DNA of 6,142 nt, taken from WFZT01 sp964398355 (GTDB lineage: Bacteria; Hydrothermota; Hydrothermia; B15-G9; WFZT01). Both the position numbers and the translations under genes were made by a program. Under the pieces are notes generated by a model, which saw nothing but the letters and a program-made list of their open reading frames with translations, was not told the DNA's origin and made no database searches. Shown in pieces: positions 1 to 5,536 of the stretch (within the stretch, counting starts at the first letter, position 1; the number at the start of each line of letters is the position of its first letter). Location of the stretch: NCBI GenBank assembly GCA_964398355.1, contig CAYNMM010000060.1, positions 1 to 6,142 on the forward strand, in the 5' to 3' direction.

Positions 1-254
1 AGATACTTGAGAGAAGACCAGATTTAATTCTGAAGGCTCTTAGGAACTTTATTCCTGGTGATGTAGCCACAAAAGATGATCTTAAAATGATGATGGAATT
101 GATAGAAAAACGATTTGAAGCTATGGATAAACGATTTGATGATTTGATACACTACACTGATAGAAAGTACGATATCCTTGTGAAGATTATTTTCAGTTTC
201 AATATCCCCATTTTGATTGGAATAATTGCAATTCTTGTCAAAGCCTTTATGTAA
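1..254 (+). CDS. C-terminal part of a coiled-coil protein with a terminal membrane helix (5' end outside window)
   Basis: An open frame enters from the left edge (whole codons from position 3) and ends at TAA 252-254, giving 83 residues of a protein whose start is not in the window. The visible part begins with a short helical stretch (LERRPDLILKALRNFIP). A polar, heptad-like helix follows (VATKDDLKMMMELIEKRFEA, then MDKRFDDLIHYTDRKYD), which looks like a coiled coil. The last 20 or so residues are hydrophobic (FNIPILIGIIAILVKAF) and form one C-terminal transmembrane segment. Small proteins with an 'ATKxDL...KRF' coiled coil and a C-terminal membrane anchor are common in thermophilic bacteria and archaea, and their function is mostly unknown. 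I cannot name a family with confidence. The gene converges on the response-regulator gene, with 51 bp between the two stops, so it is probably unrelated to the operon. Confidence 0.75.
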   Translation, partial: ILERRPDLILKALRNFIPGDVATKDDLKMMMELIEKRFEAMDKRFDDLIHYTDRKYDILVKIIFSFNIPILIGIIAILVKAFM

Positions 255-305
255 GGATTTTCACCTTTATTTGCAATTATAAATTTCCTTGAGTCCTCAG
301 TTTAT

Positions 306-1682
306 TTACACACTTCGTTTCCTATAAAAAGTTGTTCGAGGGATGCCCAGTTTTCCCCACGTTTCCTTTTTCCATGTATGGCCAAATTTCTTATATGCTC
401 TATCTATGAGAAGCTGTTCAAAGTCTTTAAGGGTTAGATTTCTGGTGAGAATATAATCAAGTACAATATCGGGTAACTCGTCCCCATTCATTTCACCTGT
501 TCCACTTACCTTCTTTTTATGGATATAAGAAATCGCCTTTATCACATCATCAAGTGTTACAGTATTTCTATCAGTTAAAACACTCCTCAAGATCAGGATT
601 AACTTATGCAGCGAGCCTACATTTTCTGGGTAATCGTAATTATTTACAAGATGTTTCAAAGCCGTATCGGTGAATCTAAGCTCAGGAGCGAAATGTTTGA
701 TCAGTGCTTTAATATCTTCCTTTCTTTCCCTGAGAGGTGGAATGTGGACGTGGAAACCCATTATTCTTCTATAGAGGTCCTTTCTAAACTCGCCACGTTC
801 TACCATGTGTTCAATGTCCTTATTGGTCAATAGGATAAATCTACCTTTGAATTTTATAGGTTTATGGGATTGCATTCGGTAAAAAATTCTATCTTCTATT
901 ACCTGAAGTAGTTCAATCTGTGCATCAATTCCTAAATCTCCAATCTCGTTTAGAACGATAGTTCCGTCACCTACCGACTCAAGGACGCCAGGGCTTCCCT
1001 CGACACCTGTAAAAGCTCCCTTTTTTACCCCAAATAGTTTTGCATATAGATTTTCCTTCGGATATGCACTGATGACGAAATTTATAAAAGGAGAATGACT
1101 CCGTATGGATATTCTGTGAATAGCTTTTGCCAGAGTATCCTTTCCGGTCCCGGTTTCACCAGTTATTAAGATGGGTTCATCCAGATCCTTCCATTTATAT
1201 ACAAGTCGTAATATTTCATGCATACGTGGAGATTCTGTGACAAAGCCCGCATTCTTAAATTCTTCAAAGATCTCATCATTTCTTGGCGATGACAAAAACG
1301 GGAAGAGTTCTCTAAATTTTTGGACCCCCTCAGAAATGTCTTGGGGTATCTCAAGGGGGATAATATCCAGGTATTTTGCTCGCATAAAAATCTCGTGTGT
1401 GGCAAATCTCGTTGATAATACTATAGGAATATTTCTCAAGAGTTTTCTAACCTGCTCTGCTACAAGAATACCCTCAATTTTTGGATTAGGGCTCAAGAAT
1501 CTATCCTGCTGGTGTTTTTCCCTATCTATCCAGAGATCTATAACAGCGAGATCAACTTTTCTCGCTTTTTTCAGGGCATTTATAAAGCCGAGTGAGTCTC
1601 TGAAATGCAATACTTCCTGATCGGGAAAAGCTTTTTTCACGAGTTCCACATGGAACCCATCATCATCGAGGACATAAATCAT
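306..1682 (-). CDS. Sigma-54-dependent response regulator (receiver - AAA+ - Fis-type HTH) with degenerate catalytic motifs
   Basis: 458 residues in NtrC-family order. The receiver (about 1-125) has acidic pocket D6/D7, phospho-acceptor D49 (in VIDL) and S90 at the Thr/Ser position. No Lys is found at the usual 'KP' site, which reads LEIP (110-113), and the segment after D49 is about 10 residues longer than in CheY. The AAA+ domain (about 148-390) has Walker A GETGTGKD (175-182), sigma-54 contact loop GAFTGV (222-227, usually GAFTGA), sensor I-like LLTN (284-287), arginine-finger region FRKDLYRR and PPLRERKEDI (316-325). Walker B reads IVLNEIG, with N245 in place of Asp. The GNVREL sensor II motif reads ENVGSL, with G356 in place of Arg. 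The Fis-type HTH (about 418-456) ends LGIPRTTFYRK. The ATG lies 2 nt after the kinase stop, with a strong ribosome site. It is likely the DNA-binding output of the upstream kinase and the candidate activator of the divergent peptidase. The family call is firm; ATPase competence is not. Confidence 0.95.
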   Translation of the reverse strand: MIYVLDDDGFHVELVKKAFPDQEVLHFRDSLGFINALKKARKVDLAVIDLWIDREKHQQDRFLSPNPKIEGILVAEQVRKLLRNIPIVLSTRFATHEIFMRAKYLDIIPLEIPQDISEGVQKFRELFPFLSSPRNDEIFEEFKNAGFVTESPRMHEILRLVYKWKDLDEPILITGETGTGKDTLAKAIHRISIRSHSPFINFVISAYPKENLYAKLFGVKKGAFTGVEGSPGVLESVGDGTIVLNEIGDLGIDAQIELLQVIEDRIFYRMQSHKPIKFKGRFILLTNKDIEHMVERGEFRKDLYRRIMGFHVHIPPLRERKEDIKALIKHFAPELRFTDTALKHLVNNYDYPENVGSLHKLILILRSVLTDRNTVTLDDVIKAISYIHKKKVSGTGEMNGDELPDIVLDYILTRNLTLKDFEQLLIDRAYKKFGHTWKKETWGKLGIPRTTFYRKRSV

Positions 1683-1684
1683 TG

Positions 1685-3943
1685 CTAAACCTCCCTCTTG
1701 CCAAAAATCAACTTTATCACAAACTTTGTACCTTTCCCTTCTTTTGATATTACAGCAATTTCACCAAATTTGTCTATTATCCGTTTTGCGTTTGAAAGTC
1801 CAACACCACGGTTTTTCCCTTCTTTCCCGTAAGAAAAACCTTCGTCAAATATAAATGCCTTAATTTCTTCAGGTATTCCTTTGCCGTTATCTTCAATCTC
1901 AATTTTTAATTCTGAGATAGAAGATCTTACCTTCACCCTAATTTCTGGTGAATTCTCGGGTGAGAAGTTATCAAATGATTCTACAGCATTATCAATAATA
2001 GCTTGAATAGCTGTCCTGATTTCTGTTATCTCGTCCGGATAATAAAGATAGGGTAGATCGGTTTTAATATCAGTAGATATTTTTATAGGAGTATCGCTTA
2101 TCTCCTTTTGAATTTTTTCAATAACTGGAAGTAGAGCATTTGTGACCACATCTTCCTTTGCACCTTCTGACAATTTTTTGAATGATTTCCTTAATTCACC
2201 AATAGTATTGATGTTTTCTTTTATCCTTTTTGTAAAAAATCTCCTTCCCAGGAGAAATTTTTTGTAGAGTTTAATATATGACCTTAATCTCAATAGAGTT
2301 GAAAGTAATGACTTATAAATTTGTCTCCACTCTTTGGGAGCCTCTTTAAATTCATACCTGACCTTTGGGATTCGAAGAATCTTCATGATTTCGGCGGTTT
2401 CTTCCAGTATCTCATCTATTTTATCTGTCAACAGCGAGTTATCCGACATAATAGGATACCATTTGGAAGCAAATTTGTGAAAGATATCCATAGAAAGGAT
2501 AATACCTATGGTTTCAGCAGAGGGAATTGTCTTTGACATCTCCCTTTCTTTCTGATACTTTGAATAAAAGAGAGCAACAAGGCCGAAAGGTAACACTATA
2601 AAGATAGACATGTAGATGAACACTGTGAAAATCTTTTTTGCCTTTCCCTTGATGTAAACTTTTTGATATATGGAATTCCTTAGTTCGAAACCCACTCCAA
2701 GGCTCTCCGGAAGAAGTATACTGAACGTCTCAAGTGCAAGATCGATGTCTTTTAACCCTGTCTCGCATTTGATATAGTTGTTGAATTCTCTGGCCTTTCG
2801 GAAAAGGAACAACGCTTTATTTAAACTCTCTGGCAACTGATTTTCAAGGATGGTGATTCCCCACGATTTTTTATAGATATCTTCATCTCGGTCCGAAGTC
2901 ACAAGAAAAAGGAGGTCTTTATCACCATCCCCGTCGAAATCAATCAACTTACCTCCAGAAAATATTCTGTATAATCTTGTCCAATATTGATTGTTGTAAT
3001 ACTTGTGAAAATCGGTTTTTTTAAACAGGTACGACACGCCCCCATAGGTTACTATAAACCAGTAGTTATCATAAATATTCTTGACTTCGGATAAATAGTA
3101 TTGAAACCTGAAAGAGTCAAGAGGTTCAAGAGATTTCTCATTTATTAATTTTAAAAATGTAATACCATTTCTCTCATAGAAAACCCAGAAATTGCCGTTT
3201 TTAAATGTTATGTGAGATATCAATCCCTTTTCTGAAATTGGTCTAATTTTACGGAGATCGTTGGTCACATATAAGATTTTAGATTTATCTGTTTTGGTAT
3301 CAAATCCCAGATATAGCAAGGTTCCATGATCCCCATTGGCCCAGATTTTTACTGTAAAATGAGGGTTTCTTTCCCGCTCCTCATCCCAATAAAAATAATT
3401 ATAAGATTGATCCTTGTACAGTACTGAGGATTCAAGAGAATCAAGTGATACTGAAGTTAAAACCCCATTGCCTGAGACAAGAATATGCGCACCAGGAGGA
3501 GTGATAATGTATTTACCAGCAACCTTTACATGCCCGATCCTATGTCCCTTTTTATAGATGTAAAGCTTATTGTTTGATAGAAAGATCTCATGATTGTGGC
3601 TATGGGTGATCCATTCGACATATTTAATGTTCAGTTTTCGTACTCTTCTGTTTGAAAATTCGTATCCTCCACTTGCTGTCCCGATCCACAGTTTTCCATC
3701 GTTAAAATCAGCGCAACACACGTCTCTTATGTATAAATTTATCGAATCGAGGACGGCAAAATGAAGACCTTCTGAATCCTTGTTCCAGGTTAACGGAAAA
3801 AGGTATCCGTCTTTTGATAGAATATACACTGTGTCAGATGATTTATAGCTGAATACCAGAGGATGAAAAATGTTAATTATTGTTGGCTTGAAAAACAAAC
3901 CATAGGGAATTGTTATAATATTTAAAATCAATAGAAACGCCAT
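1685..3943 (-). CDS. Membrane sensor histidine kinase with propeller-like extracytoplasmic domain
   Basis: 752 residues. An N-terminal hydrophobic stretch (about 1-18, AFLLILNIITIPYGLFF) is a signal peptide or anchor. Residues 20-365 are rich in short beta strands with repeated aromatic and Gly residues, as in a beta-propeller, and include a calcium loop DFDGDGDKD (335-343) of FG-GAP/VCBS type. A helical segment (about 370-430) follows, then one membrane helix (about 438-460). The cytoplasmic part has a helical dimerisation region (about 465-620) and a HATPase_c domain: N box DNAVE (651-655), G1 DNGKGI (685-690), F box FIFDEGFSYG (697-706), G2 RGVGLS (712-717) and GKGT (736-739). No standard H box is visible. 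H489, in DIFHKFASKWYP, is the best candidate phospho-acceptor but lacks the usual E and P. It starts 1 nt after the stop of the preceding gene, with no evident ribosome site, so translation is probably coupled. Its likely partner is the regulator immediately downstream. Confidence 0.93.
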   Translation of the reverse strand: MAFLLILNIITIPYGLFFKPTIINIFHPLVFSYKSSDTVYILSKDGYLFPLTWNKDSEGLHFAVLDSINLYIRDVCCADFNDGKLWIGTASGGYEFSNRRVRKLNIKYVEWITHSHNHEIFLSNNKLYIYKKGHRIGHVKVAGKYIITPPGAHILVSGNGVLTSVSLDSLESSVLYKDQSYNYFYWDEERERNPHFTVKIWANGDHGTLLYLGFDTKTDKSKILYVTNDLRKIRPISEKGLISHITFKNGNFWVFYERNGITFLKLINEKSLEPLDSFRFQYYLSEVKNIYDNYWFIVTYGGVSYLFKKTDFHKYYNNQYWTRLYRIFSGGKLIDFDGDGDKDLLFLVTSDRDEDIYKKSWGITILENQLPESLNKALFLFRKAREFNNYIKCETGLKDIDLALETFSILLPESLGVGFELRNSIYQKVYIKGKAKKIFTVFIYMSIFIVLPFGLVALFYSKYQKEREMSKTIPSAETIGIILSMDIFHKFASKWYPIMSDNSLLTDKIDEILEETAEIMKILRIPKVRYEFKEAPKEWRQIYKSLLSTLLRLRSYIKLYKKFLLGRRFFTKRIKENINTIGELRKSFKKLSEGAKEDVVTNALLPVIEKIQKEISDTPIKISTDIKTDLPYLYYPDEITEIRTAIQAIIDNAVESFDNFSPENSPEIRVKVRSSISELKIEIEDNGKGIPEEIKAFIFDEGFSYGKEGKNRGVGLSNAKRIIDKFGEIAVISKEGKGTKFVIKLIFGKREV
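1690..1695 (-). promoter_or_regulatory. Shine-Dalgarno site of the response-regulator gene
   Basis: GGGAGG on the minus strand lies 7 nt before the ATG at 1682, inside the last codons of the kinase gene. It fixes the start of the regulator. It is the clearest ribosome site in the operon: the two upstream genes have none that I can see. Confidence 0.85.
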
Positions 3944-3944
3944 T

Positions 3945-5258
3945 TTAAAACAATTTGTAAATTAGTACTTTGTTGTTTTTTTGCGAGATTGCGATAAACA
4001 GGTTTTTGTCAGGTATAAAGCTAACAAGAGAAATATCTTCCCGCACTGATAAGTAAATGGGATATACTTTTCTATAATCTGGCCCGGGAATCACAAAAAT
4101 GAATCTATTTAAAAGTCTCACTCCATGTTTGTCATAAATCTGCGCCCATACTGGATCGAGGCATCCATATATCTGAAGGTAGTAAATCACAAGATCATCA
4201 TACCCATCTTTGTTCACATCCAGATTTGCGATATACGAAACACCTCTAATTTTAGAAATAGGATAACGCTTTTCTAATTTTGGAATTAAGTATCTCTGCA
4301 AATTTATTTTACACATAACATTAAATGAGTCTCCATCGATGAAATAAACAACTTTATTCCTTTCATCAACACCAGCAATAATTCTTCCATTTAAGAGTTC
4401 AGGAGATGGGTAAATGTTTCCTTTCAATTCAATTTGTTTTATCTTTCTCATTGTTGGGAGGGAAATTTTATAAAAACCTGAGAACTGCTCCAGATTTCTA
4501 TAATTTCCTCTGTACGCTGCTATGAAATAATTTTCACCAGGATAATGTAAGACATAAGAGCGAGAAAAACCTTCATAAGGCATCATAAATCTATTTATAA
4601 CAAGTCCTGACGATAAGGACACCATGGCTATACCCACATTTATGTCGCTTATACCTGCGCGTGAAGGATTTTCATAGTTTAAGGGTGCCCACATGCCGAT
4701 AAGTGCAATATCATCCTTCCACAGGTAGGAAAGCGTTCTGAAAAATCCCCCGTGAAGGACTGAATGAACTTTAATTCTACCCTTTTCGTCAAGTTTGAGA
4801 AAGTGAATATAGGGATTATCAAATGGGGAATTTTCTCTACTTATAACAACATAGAATGGACCAGTAAAAGCTCCAATAAAAGCGGTAATTCCTTTTCCAT
4901 GAAGTTTTAAGCTGTCCTTAATAGACCCTTTTCTGAGATTTATAGAATAAATAATAATTTCTGTGTCCGAGACGGATTTTGAAACGAGTGCATAGTCCGT
5001 TCCTGACATCTCTGGTCTTTCAAATACTGAGAAGAATCTCATACCGGGCATAATCCACTCCATTTTCCCATCGAGGTTGTAGGATCTAACAGATGCAAGA
5101 GTGGAGAGAAGCAGGTGTGCATCTCCTTTGGAGTCAAGAACCACGTTAGCGAAAATTGTGGGAGGTATTTGAAAATCCTTTACAAAATAAATTCCATGGA
5201 AAGGCTCTTTGGAAATCAAAATGGATAAAGTAAGGACAAAAACCTCCCACATATCCAA
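3945..5258 (-). CDS. Secreted or surface propeller-like protein with an FG-GAP-type calcium loop; putative sensing partner of the kinase
   Basis: 437 residues from a TTG at 5258. An in-frame ATG two codons later (5252) is equally plausible, since neither has a good ribosome site upstream. The N-terminus (WEVFVLTLSILIS) looks like a signal peptide or anchor. The rest is almost all short beta strands of the kind 'YFIDGDSFNVMCKI' and 'NKVVYFIDG', spread over the whole length, which suggests a beta-propeller. A calcium-loop motif of the form DxNxDGxxD is visible at 347-355 (DVNKDGYDD), as in FG-GAP/VCBS or dockerin-like loops. I see no catalytic motif and do not recognise a named family. It is the first gene of the operon, 1 nt before the kinase, whose sensor region has the same build. 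A role as ligand-binding partner or paralogue of the kinase sensor is inferred from this context only. Confidence 0.85.
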   Translation of the reverse strand: MDMWEVFVLTLSILISKEPFHGIYFVKDFQIPPTIFANVVLDSKGDAHLLLSTLASVRSYNLDGKMEWIMPGMRFFSVFERPEMSGTDYALVSKSVSDTEIIIYSINLRKGSIKDSLKLHGKGITAFIGAFTGPFYVVISRENSPFDNPYIHFLKLDEKGRIKVHSVLHGGFFRTLSYLWKDDIALIGMWAPLNYENPSRAGISDINVGIAMVSLSSGLVINRFMMPYEGFSRSYVLHYPGENYFIAAYRGNYRNLEQFSGFYKISLPTMRKIKQIELKGNIYPSPELLNGRIIAGVDERNKVVYFIDGDSFNVMCKINLQRYLIPKLEKRYPISKIRGVSYIANLDVNKDGYDDLVIYYLQIYGCLDPVWAQIYDKHGVRLLNRFIFVIPGPDYRKVYPIYLSVREDISLVSFIPDKNLFIAISQKNNKVLIYKLF

Positions 5259-5297
5259 ATTTTAATGCAATAGCAATGTATATATCTACTCTTCGTA

Positions 5298-5312
5298 TTC
5301 CCACTGTGGGAA
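5298..5312. promoter_or_regulatory. Perfect 15-bp palindrome, candidate activator-binding site (UAS / operator)
   Basis: TTCCCAC-T-GTGGGAA is a perfect inverted repeat with 7-bp arms and a 1-bp centre. It lies between the divergent operon and the peptidase gene. Its centre (5305) is at about -95 from the start site predicted from the -24/-12 element, the usual distance for an enhancer site of a sigma-54 activator. It also lies about 40 bp before the TTG of the minus-strand operon, so it could serve autoregulation. Which protein binds it is inferred. Confidence 0.6.
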
Positions 5313-5316
5313 ATTT

Positions 5317-5331
5317 TTCCCAAAGTGAAAC
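5317..5331. promoter_or_regulatory. Imperfect second copy of the palindrome
   Basis: TTCCCAAAGTGAAAC matches the 15-bp palindrome at 10 of 15 positions. It keeps the whole left half-site TTCCCA and the central GTG. The centre-to-centre distance is 19 bp, close to two helical turns, as in paired enhancer sites of NtrC-type activators. The right half-site is weak, so it would be a low-affinity or cooperative site. Confidence 0.4.
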
Positions 5332-5372
5332 ATCTAAATCATCAAGATTGTAGTAAATTGAGAAAGAGATTT

Positions 5373-5389
5373 TTGGAAAAAAAATTGCA
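5373..5389 (+). promoter_or_regulatory. Sigma-54 (-24/-12) promoter upstream of the peptidase
   Basis: TTGG-(A)8-TTGCA fits the sigma-54 consensus YTGGCACGRNNNTTGCW. The GG (5375-5376) and GC (5387-5388) are exactly 10 bp apart. The -24 part reads TTGGAA rather than TTGGCA, and the -12 part (TTGCA) is perfect. The predicted start of transcription is about 5400, giving a leader of about 136 nt before the peptidase ATG. It points toward the peptidase, away from the operon that encodes the sigma-54-type activator. The spacer is a run of A, so a chance match in AT-rich DNA is possible, but the context argues against it. Confidence 0.65.
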
Positions 5390-5443
5390 GAATATATAAA
5401 AAGCTAAAAGTAATTTAAAAACATCAGGTCTTTGATATTTTTG

Positions 5444-5460
5444 ACAAAAGAGAGTTTTGT
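5444..5460 (+). repeat. Short inverted repeat in the peptidase leader
   Basis: ACAAAA-GAGAG-TTTTGT has perfect 6-bp arms and a 5-nt loop. If transcription starts near 5400, it lies in the 5' leader of the peptidase mRNA, about 77 nt before the start codon. The stem is AT-rich and weak and has no T-run after it, so it is not a convincing terminator. It could be an operator, or it may have no function. Confidence 0.3.
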
Positions 5461-5526
5461 AAGCATGGATATGAGCAGCGTATTTTCATTGTGGTAAAAG
5501 AAATGAAAACGATTTTGAAAAAATTT

Positions 5527-5533
5527 GGGAGGG
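5527..5533 (+). promoter_or_regulatory. Shine-Dalgarno site of the peptidase gene
   Basis: GGGAGGG precedes two in-frame ATG codons, 5537 (4 nt after the GGAGG core) and 5543 (10 nt after). An in-frame TGA at 5516-5518 rules out starts further upstream. The site supports this local start but does not decide between the two ATGs. Confidence 0.75.
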
Positions 5534-5536
5534 TTA

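Noticed and set aside
255..305. Bidirectional terminator between the converging genes
   Set aside because: Only 4-bp stems with bulges can be drawn in this AT-rich gap, and no GC-rich hairpin followed by a T-run is visible on either strand.
606..833. Plus-strand ORF of 75 codons, and other ORFs opposite the operon (1171-1620, 2321-2536)
   Set aside because: They lie antisense inside the regulator and kinase genes, have no ribosome site or recognisable domain, and their compositions look like reverse-strand shadows.
5255..5300. Sigma-54 promoter for the minus-strand operon (TTGC motifs near 5273 and 5267)
   Set aside because: No GG lies 10 bp upstream of either GC on the minus strand, so the required -24/-12 spacing fails.
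5441..5470. TTGACA at 5441-5446 as the -35 of a sigma-70 promoter for the peptidase
   Set aside because: At 16-18 bp spacing the -10 positions read GCATGG to ATGGAT, which are poor matches. The -24/-12 element upstream is a better candidate.
5465..5497. Ten-codon ORF (MDMSSVFSLW) in the peptidase leader, a possible leader peptide
   Set aside because: No good ribosome site, no run of regulatory codons and no attenuator-like hairpin pair. An ORF this short is expected by chance.
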